A program made the position numbers and the translations under genes. A stretch of 64,000 nucleotides of DNA from GCA-2731375 sp002731375. GTDB taxonomy: Bacteria; Pseudomonadota; Alphaproteobacteria; GCA-2731375. The stretch lies in the NCBI GenBank assembly GCA_030752605.1, contig JASMDX010000011.1, forward strand, positions 1 to 64,000, read 5' to 3'. Below, one piece after another: positions 44,651 to 53,385 of this stretch (positions are counted from its first letter, which is position 1; each line of letters opens with the position of its first letter). Below the pieces are notes generated by a model that saw nothing but the letters and a program-made list of their open reading frames with translations, did no database searches and had not been told where the DNA came from.

Positions 44651-45571
44651 CTAGTCGTCATCCGTTTCCACGTCATCGCCGGTATCGCCCTGACCTTTTG
44701 CCCACTCTTCCAACAACGCTGTCAATTCTGGATCGGGCTGCTCGGGCAGGGTTACCTGTAAATGGACGTATTGATTGCCGGCCTGCTCTGTCTTGGGCAG
44801 TTTGATGCCCTTGCCCTTCAGGCGCAGGACCTTGCCGCTGTTGGTGCCTTTTGGAATGGTAATGCTGACCGAGCCGCGAATGGTCGGCACTTCGATCCGT
44901 GCGCCCAGCACGGCATCTGCCAACTGCAAGGGCAGATCCAGATGGACATCCATGCCCTCGCGGCGGAATTGCTGATGCCCGTGCACACTGACTTCCACCA
45001 GGGCGTCGCCCGCGCCGGCTGGTCCGGGGTCTCCCTGGCCGCGCAGGCGGATTTGCTTGCCGTCCTCTATCCCCGCCGGAATGCGGATATCTAGCATTCT
45101 GCCATCCGGCAGGGTGATCCGTCGGGTTGAGCCCTTGGCCGCATCCAAAAATTCCACCGTAATTTTATAGGAACGGTCCGGGCCCTTTTGCTGCCGAGCC
45201 TGGCCGGCACGCCCACCGCGCATGTTGGAGAAAAATTCTCCAAAAATATCGTCCGCGTTGAAACCGGCACCGCCATTGGGGCCACGGCCAAAGCCCCCGC
45301 CCGGCCCGCCGCGCCCGCCGGCATATTCGTAGCTATAGCGCGCCTTTTCCTGGCCATCGGCGCCGATCTCGCCATTGTCAAATCGTTTCCGCGTGGCTGG
45401 ATCGCCCAGCAAGGAATAGGCGGCCGACACTTCCTTGAAGCGTTCCGCCACAACGGTGTCATCCGGGTTCAAATCCGGATGTAGCTCCTTGGCCAGACGG
45501 TGATATGCCTTCTTGACCTCACCATCGCTGGCATCTCGTGCCACGCTCAATACGTTGTAAGGATCACGCAT
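44651..45571 (-). CDS. J-domain protein, CbpA/DnaJ type II (no zinc finger)
   Basis: 306 residues. J domain at 1-68 (RDPYNVLSVARDASDGEVKKAY, HPD in KELHPDLNPDD), a Gly/Phe-rich stretch (GGRGGPGGGFGRGPNGG, 85-110), and C-terminal substrate domains (RITLPDGRMLDIRIPAGIEDGKQI, VLRLKGKGIKLP). The CxxCxGxG zinc-finger repeats of DnaJ are absent, making it CbpA-like. It stimulates DnaK ATPase and delivers substrates. Convergent with the pentapeptide gene, with 12 bp between stops. Confidence 0.9.
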   Translation of the reverse strand: MRDPYNVLSVARDASDGEVKKAYHRLAKELHPDLNPDDTVVAERFKEVSAAYSLLGDPATRKRFDNGEIGADGQEKARYSYEYAGGRGGPGGGFGRGPNGGAGFNADDIFGEFFSNMRGGRAGQARQQKGPDRSYKITVEFLDAAKGSTRRITLPDGRMLDIRIPAGIEDGKQIRLRGQGDPGPAGAGDALVEVSVHGHQQFRREGMDVHLDLPLQLADAVLGARIEVPTIRGSVSITIPKGTNSGKVLRLKGKGIKLPKTEQAGNQYVHLQVTLPEQPDPELTALLEEWAKGQGDTGDDVETDDD

Positions 45572-45709
45572 TTTCAGCCATTCCCAAAGACATTCTTAAA
45601 TAGCAAATTAACACGAACAGGCCGCGCCTTTCATTGCCGCCTAATAATAATATGGTAACGATAGAGAAAGGTTAACAGGTCTATAGAATTGATTTAGTGC
45701 GGTATTAGC

Positions 45710-47071
45710 CTATTCCGCTTCTTGCAACAATCGCCGCGCCTCTAGATGTTCCTCCGAACTCATTACATTGGCTAGCTGATGTTTACCAGCCTTGGCGCCC
45801 GCATGACCTTGCGCCGCCGCTCTGCTCAACCAGAAAAACCCATGCGGGCGGCTAACCCCGGCAAAGCCGTTACGCAGATACAGCTTACCCAATTGATACT
45901 GCGCCTCGGCAATTCCATCCTTGGCCAGCGGCTGCCAACGCGCCTTTGCGGCGGCGAAATTGGCCGCATGCAAAGCGACCAGGCCCGCGGCCATGGCGCG
46001 CCGCGCGGTGTCTTCCTCCTTCTCCTTGCTCTCCTCCTCGATAGTGCCGGTGTCCTCACGGTCGCGGCTAAGATCAAGATCCTCCTGGCCGGAGAAAAAG
46101 GCAACGATTTCGGCAAAGGAGATGTCGTTTTCGGTTTTGCCCGTCTCCACCGCCGACGCCTGGGATTTAGCTGTCGCAATCTTGGCCGGCTGGTTTTTGA
46201 CCCGTTCTGGCTTGCTCGCTTGCGGGGCAATTCCCGCAGCGTCCGTTTTGTCCGCTATAGAAGCCTTGGACATAGGTTTGGCAACGGCCAGTTTGGTTTT
46301 AGCGACCGGTTTTGATTTTTCGGCCATCGGCGTCCCAGGTTTCGCCACGGCAGGCGGATTAGGTGGGCTGGGTGGCCCCGCCGGGCCGGAGATTACCTTG
46401 ACCAATTTGCCTAGGGCCCGCAGTGCCGGTTTGTATCCGGTCTTGGAGGCCAGATACAGCCAGCCGGCTGCCTTGGCCTCGTTCCGCTCCACCCCCTCGC
46501 CGCGCAGATACAGCAGGGCCAGATTAAACTGTGCCAGGACATGGCCATTGTAGGCAGCGGCAGTGAACCAGTAGGCGGCCTCGCGCGGATCCTCCGCCAC
46601 CCCCTGTCCACGCAGATACATGGTCGCCAGATTGGCCTGGGCTCGGGCAAGGCCGCTGTCGGCGGCTAAACGGTACCATGACGCGGCTCGGACAAAATCC
46701 TGAGGCACGCCAAGACCCATGCGGTAGAGGTGGGCGAGATTACGCTGGGCCGCCGGGTCACCACGGTGGGCATGGGGCAGCCAGATCTTTTGCGCCACCG
46801 CATATTCGCCTCGATCGAAGGCCTCGACGCCGTCGATAAAGGGCAGGTGCGGGGCTTCTTGCGCCAGAATCTGCCCCGCTGTCCGCTCATCGGCCCGGCC
46901 CGGCGCCCCGGCCCAGGTAATGAACAACAGGCACAGCACGGAGGTGACGGCCCATGGGGCCGCGCCCGGCCCTAACCGCCGCCGTTTTTTCAACCGCTCC
47001 AAGTTAGGCGCGAAGGGGCTACCCGTTGACGATTTTCCAGCTTCCGTCCGGTTGTCTGCACGCGGTTCCAT
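45710..47071 (-). CDS. Sel1-like repeat (TPR-type) protein
   Basis: About 453 residues if ATG 47071 is used (GGAG site upstream); TTG 47002, just after the previous gene's stop, would give a more compact signal sequence (LERLKKRRRL then a hydrophobic core, cleavage near GRADE). Sel1 repeats follow: AQRNLAHLYRMGLGVPQD, AQANLATMYLRGQGVAED, AQFNLALLYLRGEGVERN and a fourth near the C-terminus (AQYQLGKLYLRNGF). Between them is a Lys/Ala/Pro-rich low-complexity linker and an acidic EEESKEKEED segment. Probably a periplasmic scaffold; partner unknown. The last repeats are AAAQGHAGAKAGKHQL. Confidence 0.78.
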   Translation of the reverse strand: MEPRADNRTEAGKSSTGSPFAPNLERLKKRRRLGPGAAPWAVTSVLCLLFITWAGAPGRADERTAGQILAQEAPHLPFIDGVEAFDRGEYAVAQKIWLPHAHRGDPAAQRNLAHLYRMGLGVPQDFVRAASWYRLAADSGLARAQANLATMYLRGQGVAEDPREAAYWFTAAAYNGHVLAQFNLALLYLRGEGVERNEAKAAGWLYLASKTGYKPALRALGKLVKVISGPAGPPSPPNPPAVAKPGTPMAEKSKPVAKTKLAVAKPMSKASIADKTDAAGIAPQASKPERVKNQPAKIATAKSQASAVETGKTENDISFAEIVAFFSGQEDLDLSRDREDTGTIEEESKEKEEDTARRAMAAGLVALHAANFAAAKARWQPLAKDGIAEAQYQLGKLYLRNGFAGVSRPHGFFWLSRAAAQGHAGAKAGKHQLANVMSSEEHLEARRLLQEAE

Positions 47072-47495
47072 AGGCCGTCTCCGTCCTACCGCCCACGGTA
47101 ATGGTTTGCTGGTATTCCCGGCAATAATTTCCGGAAGCATTTTGGTAGGACGGCTGTGGCGTGACCGTGCCGGAATGGCCGCTATCGGGATTGCGCCAAC
47201 TGACCGCATTACCCGATGGTGCGGATTCCAAGGTCCGCTGGGTGGTGTTTTCCATGGCAATGCGATCGGCGCGATCCAGGGATTTGCCGATTTCGCTGCC
47301 TAGAAAGCTGCCCAACAACGTGCCCGCGGCCACTGCCACCAACTGGCCGCGGCCCTTGCCGATCTGGCTGCCGGCCACGGCTCCACCGACGGCGCCCAGA
47401 AGAGTCCCCAGTGTCTGTTTCTGACCGCCTTGCTGACAGGCTGCCAGGGCTAGGGCAATGAACCCGATAGCCAGATAACATGCTCTTCGTTTCAT
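47019..47495 (-). CDS. glycine-zipper surface-antigen-like lipoprotein
   Basis: 158 residues from ATG 47495. A lipoprotein signal with lipobox ALAAC, then a glycine-zipper segment (LGTLLGAVGGAVAGSQIGKG ... LGSFLGSEIGKSLDRAD) as in the rickettsial 17-kDa antigen family, and a C-terminal domain with YCREYQQTITVGGR and GTACRQPDGSWKIV typical of RT0821/Lpp0805-type proteins. Outer-membrane anchored; role probably structural. It overlaps or abuts the start of the Sel1 gene downstream. Confidence 0.85.
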   Translation of the reverse strand: MKRRACYLAIGFIALALAACQQGGQKQTLGTLLGAVGGAVAGSQIGKGRGQLVAVAAGTLLGSFLGSEIGKSLDRADRIAMENTTQRTLESAPSGNAVSWRNPDSGHSGTVTPQPSYQNASGNYCREYQQTITVGGRTETAYGTACRQPDGSWKIVNG

Positions 47496-47703
47496 AGTTT
47501 TTTCCATTCGATGGCGGGCAACTCCATTCGCCCAAGCGTCACCCGCATTGCAAAACCGCGCCACATCAATGCGGCACATTGATGACTTAATATATAGGCT
47601 AAAATCGTCTAATCGCCAAATTAGATTCAACTCAACACTGTGGCAATATGGTAATATTCCTAGTCATCATTCGCCAAATTATTCTTGCCGTGGGGACCAA
47701 GAC

Positions 47704-48606
47704 GTGGAAAACAATCCAAATGCCAGACTGTTGCGGCTGGCGACTTATGCCGCCGTGGCGGTCGCGGGGTTTTTGATCTTGGCCAAGCTGGCGGCATGGT
47801 TTCTGACCGATTCCGTTGCCATTCTAAGCTCGCTGATGGATTCAGTCCTGGATGTGGGCGCCTCCTTGGTCAATATGTACGCGGTGGCCCATGCCTTGGT
47901 GCCCGCGGACCAGGAGCACCGTTTTGGCCATGGCAAGGCCGAAGCCCTGGCGGGGCTGGCGCAAACGGCCTTTATTTCGGGTTCGGCACTATTCCTGCTG
48001 GCTGAGGCGGCCCAGCGCCTGATCGATCCGCGCCCCATCATGCGCGACGAGATTGGCATCGCCGTCATGGTGCTGTCCCTGGTTCTGACCATCGCCGTGG
48101 TCTTGTTCCAGCGCTACGTCGTCAAGCGCACCAATTCAGTCGCCATCGCTGCCGACTCGGTGCATTACCGGGGTGATATTCTGGCCAATGTGGGCATTAT
48201 TGCCGCATTGATCATGGCTGGGCGTTATGGCTGGATTTATGCCGATGCCATCATTGCAATGGTGGTGGCGGGTTATATCCTGTTCGGCGCCTGGGGCATC
48301 ATCCAAGGCGCCCTGGATCAACTTATGGACCGGGAACTGCCGGAGGATCAGCGCGACCGCATCCGGGACATCGCCCTGGCCCAGGATCAGGTAGTGGACG
48401 TCCACGACATACGCACCCGGTCCTCGGGCACGCATTCCTTTATCCAGCTGCATATGGAGCTGGATGGCGAACTGACCTTGTTGAAATCCCACGCCATCGC
48501 CGATGAAGTGGAAGCCGAGATTTGCCGGGCTTTTCCCGGCGCCGAAGTCCTCATTCATCAAGATCCCGCGGGGCTGGAAGAATTGCACCCCAGTTTTGAG
48601 CCGTGA
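47704..48606 (+). CDS. cation diffusion facilitator (FieF-like) efflux protein
   Basis: 300 residues from GTG 47704 (GGGGA site); the frame is open from 47548, but the upstream part is not family-like. Six membrane helices; metal-site residues in SLMDSVLDVGASL (TM2, two Asp) and SVHYRGDILANVG (TM5, His and Asp), plus the conserved HRFGHGKAEALAGL. The cytoplasmic C-terminal domain has VHDIRTRSSGTHSFIQLHMELD and VLIHQDP. Exports Zn(II) or Fe(II) in exchange for protons. Confidence 0.92.
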   Translation: MENNPNARLLRLATYAAVAVAGFLILAKLAAWFLTDSVAILSSLMDSVLDVGASLVNMYAVAHALVPADQEHRFGHGKAEALAGLAQTAFISGSALFLLAEAAQRLIDPRPIMRDEIGIAVMVLSLVLTIAVVLFQRYVVKRTNSVAIAADSVHYRGDILANVGIIAALIMAGRYGWIYADAIIAMVVAGYILFGAWGIIQGALDQLMDRELPEDQRDRIRDIALAQDQVVDVHDIRTRSSGTHSFIQLHMELDGELTLLKSHAIADEVEAEICRAFPGAEVLIHQDPAGLEELHPSFEP

Positions 48607-48733
48607 AACAGCAGGAAATCATAGACTTTCTGGAACAGCCCGAAACGTAATGATTTGTCATGGCCTCGACACAGTTCATCGGTGAAATCTAAAAATGGGA
48701 GAAAACTGCGATTTCCCCCAATTTTTTTGGGTC

Positions 48734-48853
48734 CTATTTTGGGGTGCCTTGTCCGTGCCTTTTGCCATTCTTAAGTTCACCGACGTACTTTGGTGCGGAC
48801 GAGCAACCAATAAGCACAGCAAGGACCATTAGGATTGACGCCAATCTTCTCAT
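48734..48853 (-). CDS. short lipoprotein with one MORN repeat, probably truncated
   Basis: 39 codons: a lipoprotein signal MRRLASILMVLAVLIGC with lipobox LIGC, then SSAPKYVGELKNGKRHGQGT, which is one MORN repeat (Y-x-G-E-x-K-x-G-x-x-H-G-x-G-T), then PK and stop. MORN lipoproteins normally continue with many repeats, so this looks like a gene cut off after the first one. It is divergent from the chimeric gene at 48863, itself a relic; both may stem from one rearrangement. Confidence 0.5.
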   Translation of the reverse strand: MRRLASILMVLAVLIGCSSAPKYVGELKNGKRHGQGTPK

Positions 48854-48862
48854 ACATGGATT

Positions 48863-49426
48863 ATGACAAGGAATGTGGGAGTTGGGGAGTCTGGGGAGGA
48901 GGGACTTCTGACGTTCCAAAGTAATGACTTGGGAATGGGTGAGACCGTGCAACGTATCGAAACCGATGGCGCGCTGATTTTCCTGGCCGGCGGCCATGCT
49001 TACAAGATGAAGCGCGATGTGTGCCTGCCTTACCTTGATTTTTGCAGGGTGGAGAAACGCCGCCTGGCCTGTGAAAACGAATTGCGCCTGAACCAACGTA
49101 CGACACCCAGCCTTTATCTTGGGACCAAGCCCGTGCTGCGGCTGCCGGATGGCGCCCTGGCGATCGATGAAGGCTCCGGCGAGGAACCGCCCATCGAAGA
49201 CGCGGTGGATTATCTGGCCGCCCATGGCTGCCGGGCCAAGGCGGTGACCCAGGCCCATGGCCATGGCTCGATCGGCGATGATCTATTGTTGACAGCGCAC
49301 AATCAGGGCGCGGATCTGCTGGTCATGGGCGCCTGCAGCCATAACCGCATCCAGGAACTGGTTTTTGGCGGTGCGACGCTGGAGGCGCTGTTGGACGCCA
49401 CGATCCTCGTGCTAATGATCCATTAG
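48863..49426 (+). pseudogene. chimera: N-terminus of APH/ATP-binding (COG2187-type) protein fused to C-terminus of a universal stress protein
   Basis: 187 codons with no internal stop but two unrelated halves. Residues about 25-105 (VQRIETDGALIFLAGGHAYKM, PYLDFCRVEKRRLACENELR, TPSLYLGTKPVLR) match the start of the long bifunctional aminoglycoside-phosphotransferase-like/ATP-binding proteins. From about 112 (EDAVDYLAAHGCRAKAV ... LLLTAHNQGADLLVMGA, FGGATLEALL, ATILVLMIH) it is the last 75 residues of a UspA protein, with the ATP-loop Gly replaced (GACSHNR instead of GxxGH). Each partner has lost most of its length, so a deletion joining two neighbouring genes is likely. Confidence 0.65.
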
Positions 49427-49500
49427 ATCCTGAAGAGAATTTGCAGGCACGGTCCGGCTTTGCTGGTATTATCCGGGAAAGATGTTAGGTATTACGGACC

Positions 49501-50253
49501 ATGAGTACAACAACATCAAATAGCCGCCGCACCCTGGTCCTGACTGGGGCTAGCCGGGGTATAGGACATGCCACGGTAAAGCGCTTTTCCTCGGCCGGCT
49601 GGCGGGTCATAACCTGTTCCCGCCAAGCCTTTCCGGAAGATTGTCCGTGGGAGATGGGCCCCGAGGATCATTTGCAGATCGACTTGGCCGACCCGGCGGA
49701 TGTGGATGCGGGTATCACGGAATTGAAAAACCGCCTGGAAGGCGGACCCTTGCATGCCCTGGTCAATAATGCAGGTATTTCGCCCAAGGCCGCCGACGGC
49801 AGCCGCTTGTCCAGCCTGACCACGGACATGGCGATCTGGCAGCAGGTTACCCAGGTCAATTTTTATGCCCCGATCACGTTGGCGCGGGGGCTGTTGGATG
49901 AATTGCGACTGGCTCAGGGCTCGGTGGTCAATGTTACCTCCATCGCCGGAAGCCGGGTGCACATGTTCGCCGGTACCGCCTATGCCACCTCGAAAGCGGC
50001 CCTGGCCTCGCTGACGCGGGAGATGGCGGCAGACTTCGCCCCTCAAGGCATCCGCGTCAATGCCATCGCGCCGGGCGAGATCAAAACCGAAATTCTGTCG
50101 CCCGATACCGAGGAACTGCTGGCCCCGACCATTCCCATGCGCCGCCTGGGCACGCCCGAGGAAGTGGCCAAGACGATCTATTTCCTGTGCACCGAGCAAT
50201 CCAGTTACGTCAATGGCGCGGAAATCCATATTAACGGCGGCCAACACGTATGA
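49501..50253 (+). CDS. SDR family oxidoreductase
   Basis: 250-residue classical SDR: TGASRGIG at 15-22, an NADP-favouring SR at 40-41, NNAGIS near 93, Ser in VTSIAGS, Tyr/Lys in AYATSKAALAS and the APGEIKTE loop, ending YVNGAEIHINGGQHV as in 3-oxoacyl-ACP reductase-like members. It is followed 27 bp later by the HDAC-like hydrolase on the same strand. Substrate unknown. Confidence 0.87.
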   Translation: MSTTTSNSRRTLVLTGASRGIGHATVKRFSSAGWRVITCSRQAFPEDCPWEMGPEDHLQIDLADPADVDAGITELKNRLEGGPLHALVNNAGISPKAADGSRLSSLTTDMAIWQQVTQVNFYAPITLARGLLDELRLAQGSVVNVTSIAGSRVHMFAGTAYATSKAALASLTREMAADFAPQGIRVNAIAPGEIKTEILSPDTEELLAPTIPMRRLGTPEEVAKTIYFLCTEQSSYVNGAEIHINGGQHV

Positions 50254-50280
50254 AGGGGCCTGTATTTTGGAGTATGATTG

Positions 50281-51321
50281 ATGCGTGTCGTTCACAGCAC
50301 CGCGCACGAGGCGCATGATCCGGCGGATTTTGTCATCACCGGCCGCAGTGCGCCGTTTCCTGAGTGTCCCGAGCGGGCACACCGGTTGTTTGCGGCGGTC
50401 GAGAAAGCCGGCTACGAGATTTTGCCGCCCCAGGATCATGGCATGGCGCCCATCGCCGCCGTGCATCTCGCTGATTATCTGGAATTCCTTGAACTTGGCT
50501 TGGACGAATGGCGGCAGCTGCCCAATTCCAGCCCGGTCTTGATACCTCACCTGCATCCTGGCCGTCACATGCAAGCCCGGCCCGAAGCGATCGTCGGCAA
50601 GGTCGGCTACTATGTGGCCGGCACCTCTTGTCCCATTGGTATCGGCACCTGGCCCGCGTCGGTAACATCGGCGCATATCGCCCTAACCGCTGCTGATCTG
50701 GTGCTGGCCGGTGAGGACGCAGCCTATGCCCTGTGCCGCCCACCTGGGCATCATGCCTATTCCGATCTTGCCGGCGGCTTCTGTTATCTCAACAACGTCG
50801 CCATCGCGGCCCAACATATGCGCGGCCAGGCCGAGAGAGTTGCTATCCTGGATGTGGATGTACATCACGGCAACGGCACCCAAGGGATATTTTATGACCG
50901 TGCGGATGTGTTGTTTTGCTCCCTGCATGGCGATCCATCGATATTCTATCCCTTTTATGCGGGATATGCGGACGAGCGGGGATCGGGCGCGGGCAAAGGC
51001 TACAATCTGAACCTGCCCCAGCCCAAGGACACAGGCGATGATGACTATTTGAACGCAATGACCGCCGCGTTGGCGACGATCAATGATTTCGCGCCGGATT
51101 ATCTGCTGGTCTCCCTGGGCCTGGATGCCCAGGAAAACGACCCCCTGGGCATTCTGTCCATCACCACCGATGGCTTCAAGCGCATGGGCGGCGCCATTGG
51201 CGCCCTGGGCCTGCCCAGCCTGATCGTGCAGGAGGGCGGCTATCTGTGCGACGAGATGGCCGATAATCTGCTGGCATTCCTGAGCGGCTTCGAAGCCAGC
51301 CGCGACACGCTTGTCTTATGA
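50281..51321 (+). CDS. histone deacetylase family protein (acetylpolyamine amidohydrolase-like)
   Basis: 346 residues from ATG 50281 (TTTTGGAG site). Arginase/deacetylase fold: PPGHHAYSDLAGGFCYLNNVAIAA contains the catalytic His-His pair, LDVDVHHGNGTQGIFY gives zinc ligands Asp and His, and SLGLDAQENDPLG gives the second zinc Asp; a late VQEGGYLCDE carries the glycine-rich end. Bacterial members deacetylate acetylpolyamines or other small acetyl amides. Probably cotranscribed with the SDR gene before it. Confidence 0.88.
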   Translation: MRVVHSTAHEAHDPADFVITGRSAPFPECPERAHRLFAAVEKAGYEILPPQDHGMAPIAAVHLADYLEFLELGLDEWRQLPNSSPVLIPHLHPGRHMQARPEAIVGKVGYYVAGTSCPIGIGTWPASVTSAHIALTAADLVLAGEDAAYALCRPPGHHAYSDLAGGFCYLNNVAIAAQHMRGQAERVAILDVDVHHGNGTQGIFYDRADVLFCSLHGDPSIFYPFYAGYADERGSGAGKGYNLNLPQPKDTGDDDYLNAMTAALATINDFAPDYLLVSLGLDAQENDPLGILSITTDGFKRMGGAIGALGLPSLIVQEGGYLCDEMADNLLAFLSGFEASRDTLVL

Positions 51322-51389
51322 TTTCTCCGGTTTCTCTGTGAAGATAAACCGCTGCGGGAAGTTCGCCGTCCCAGCAGCGGCTGGCGTAT

Positions 51390-51769
51390 TCAGTCAAGCT
51401 GTGACATCAGGATCGTGTCCGCGATTTGCTGCCGCCTCTTGTTATCCTCCACTAAGATTTTTCTTTGAGCGAACAGCAGATCGTGGGTGCTGACAATGCC
51501 GATCAGAACCCTGTTCTGCACGACCGGCACGTGGTGGATTGAACGCGCACTCATTTGCTCCAATACGGACCCCACCCTGCTATCGGCGGTACAAGAATAG
51601 GCCTGCTTTGTCATGATCTCTTCCACGGCCAATCTATTGCCTTCTTCCGCTACAGGCACTGTTCCGATGCGTTTTTCCAACAGTAACTTGACGATATCAC
51701 CAACGGTTACGTCTCGCGGAACCGCGTGGATAGAAGTGCTTTTTTGTCCAGGATCTCTTGAATTCGCAT
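51390..51769 (-). pseudogene. two-CBS-domain protein with a frameshift in an A-tract
   Basis: The main frame (51390-51680) reads KRIGTVPVAEEG, EIMTKQAYSCTADSRVGSVL and HHVPVVQNRVLIGIVSTHDL, the rest of a CBS pair. Upstream, ATG 51769 begins MRIQEILDKK and then reaches a stop, whereas one frame over the missing residues STSIHAVPRDVTVGDIVKLL join perfectly onto LEKRIGTVPV. The break lies at a run of six A (minus strand; T at 51740-51745). One extra A would restore a 125-residue protein. It may be a true mutation, a phase-variable switch or a sequencing slip. Confidence 0.7.
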
Positions 51770-52096
51770 GACTTGGCTATTCTTACCTCCTTGCTCCCCA
51801 TCTCGTCGCCGACATATTCGCGGATGAACGAAGCCAACGCCCCCCGACGAGCATCAATGGATCAATTCAAAAAATGGGGAACTCACATATAGCTGAATAG
51901 TGCTTCACTAGTATTAACGAGCGCGGAGGAATCTGATTCGACAACGCCGGGAAAGGCCAAATTCAAGCAAGCTCTCCCTGGCGTTGCCAGGCGGCTTTGA
52001 AGCCAGGCGCTCGATTAGTTTTAGTGCTGAAATTTCTGGATGATGTTCATATCAATATTCAGCTCGTTGAATGAACAATCTTGCCGAAACCGGCAA
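51770..52096. other. 327 bp intergenic region with hairpins
   Basis: No gene seen between the CBS relic and the HIT gene. It holds a hairpin CCTGGC (51977-51982) / GCCAGG (51986-51991), further GGCTT/AAGCC symmetry just after it, and a perfect hairpin TTGCCG (52081-52086) / CGGCAA (52091-52096) immediately after the HIT stop codon, which may end the his transcript although no T-run follows on the minus strand. Confidence 0.4.
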
Positions 52097-52465
52097 CTAG
52101 TCCTGCGCCTTGATCATCCGGCCCATGATGCGCCGGCCGCCGAAGATATGCATGTGAAAATGCGGCACTTCCTGGTGCGCATCCTCGCCATTATTTGCGA
52201 CTAGGCGGTAACCGCTGTCTTCAACACCAACCATCTTGGCGGTTTCGGCTACGGCCTGCATGAAGGCGCTCATTTCCTCCACCGACGCCTTGGCGTTGAA
52301 TTCAGCCAAATTGGCATAGGGGCCTTTTGGAATCACCAGGACGTGCACGGGCATCTGCGGGTTGATATCGTGGAAAGCCAGGGCGTGCTCGTTCTCGTGC
52401 ACTTTCTTGCAGGGGATTTCGCCACGCAAGATACGGGCGAAGATGTTGTTCTGGTCATAGGCCAT
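52097..52465 (-). CDS. HIT family protein (HinT-like nucleotide hydrolase)
   Basis: 122 residues. The histidine triad is HFHMHIFGG near residue 105-113, with the FARILRGEIPC and AFHDINPQMPVHVLVIPK segments that bind nucleotide. HinT hydrolyses nucleoside phosphoramidates such as AMP-lysine. It closes the his cluster six bp after the hisE stop on the same strand, a neighbourhood common in alphaproteobacteria. Confidence 0.92.
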   Translation of the reverse strand: MAYDQNNIFARILRGEIPCKKVHENEHALAFHDINPQMPVHVLVIPKGPYANLAEFNAKASVEEMSAFMQAVAETAKMVGVEDSGYRLVANNGEDAHQEVPHFHMHIFGGRRIMGRMIKAQD

Positions 52466-52471
52466 AGCGCG

Positions 52472-52843
52472 TCAGCCCTCCTGCTTCTTTTCCAGCTTTT
52501 TCTGCTTCTTCTTCTTTATGTCCATTTCGATGCGGCGGCGGTGCAGCACTTCATAGACCTCGTCCGGCTGTACCCCCTTGGCGGCCCAGAGGACGAGTAG
52601 GTGGTAAAGCAGATCAGCGCTTTCCTCTAACAGCTCTTCCCGGCTTTCCGCCAGGGCGGCGACCACGACTTCCGTGGCTTCCTCGCCGACCTTCTGACAG
52701 ATCTTGGGCAAGCCTTTGTGCATCAGCTTGGCGGTCCAGGATTCGGAAGGATCAGCGCTGCGTCGCTGTTCTATGACTGTATATAGCTGATCGAGGATTT
52801 CACTGCCCCGTGCCGGCGCCGGTGTTTCTTGCTTTGACATCAT
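52472..52843 (-). CDS. hisE: phosphoribosyl-ATP diphosphatase
   Basis: 123 residues of the MazG-like PRA-PH family: LDQLYTVIEQRRSADPSESW, KICQKVGEEATEVVVAAL with the acidic EExxE metal site, and ESADLLYHLLVLWAAKGV. It removes pyrophosphate from PR-ATP in histidine synthesis. The last 25 residues are Lys/Gln-rich (KKKKQKKLEKK), an extension beyond the fold. hisI is not in the window. Confidence 0.92.
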   Translation of the reverse strand: MMSKQETPAPARGSEILDQLYTVIEQRRSADPSESWTAKLMHKGLPKICQKVGEEATEVVVAALAESREELLEESADLLYHLLVLWAAKGVQPDEVYEVLHRRRIEMDIKKKKQKKLEKKQEG

Positions 52844-52865
52844 AGAAGCTTTCGTTGGATTTAGG

Positions 52866-53384
52866 TTAGGTCTCGCTTAGGTCCCTGGGCGTGATAACAA
52901 ACCGCAACTGTCCGGCCTGCCGGGACGCCCCCGCCCAAGGTTGCTCGAATTTCAGGGCGGCCAGGGTGGCGGGGGGAAAATCCAGCAGCGACTGACCTAG
53001 CATATCGCCACTGTCGGCGCCGCTATAAAACAACGCGGCCTCGTGCAGCCCGGGATTATGGCCGATGATCATTACGCTTTCGGCCCCCTGGGGCAGTTCG
53101 CGCAACCGCTGCCGCAAGGCTGCGCCCGAACAAAGGTAAAGCGCCTCGTCGAATTCAGCCGCGGGCGGATTGTCCAACTCGTCCGCCACCAGAGCCCAGG
53201 TCTGGCGTGTCCGTTCAGCGGCGGAACACAAGATCAGGTCCAGCCGCGCCGGCAACTGCGCCAAGTACCGGCCCACCAACGTTGACGCTTGCCGACCGGC
53301 TGGATTTAACGAACGCTCCCGGTCCTGTTTTCCAGGGCCGCCGAAACCGGCGTTGCCATGGCGCAATAGGTACAGGGTCGGCAC
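52866..53384 (-). CDS. SixA-like histidine phosphatase
   Basis: 172 residues from GTG 53384, one base after the hisF stop. The phosphohistidine-accepting LYLLRHGNA, ERTRQTW and the second His in MIIGHNPGLHE define the phosphoglycerate-mutase-like histidine phosphatase fold of the SixA size class. SixA proteins dephosphorylate histidine phosphotransfer proteins. Its tight place inside the his cluster is positional habit in this group; a role in histidine synthesis is not established. Confidence 0.83.
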   Translation of the reverse strand: MPTLYLLRHGNAGFGGPGKQDRERSLNPAGRQASTLVGRYLAQLPARLDLILCSAAERTRQTWALVADELDNPPAAEFDEALYLCSGAALRQRLRELPQGAESVMIIGHNPGLHEAALFYSGADSGDMLGQSLLDFPPATLAALKFEQPWAGASRQAGQLRFVITPRDLSET

Positions 53385-53385
53385 G

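Noticed and set aside
48734..49264. Full-length 176-codon minus-strand gene here
   Set aside because: Only the last 39 codons (lipoprotein plus MORN repeat) look like protein; the rest is antisense to the APH/Usp chimera.
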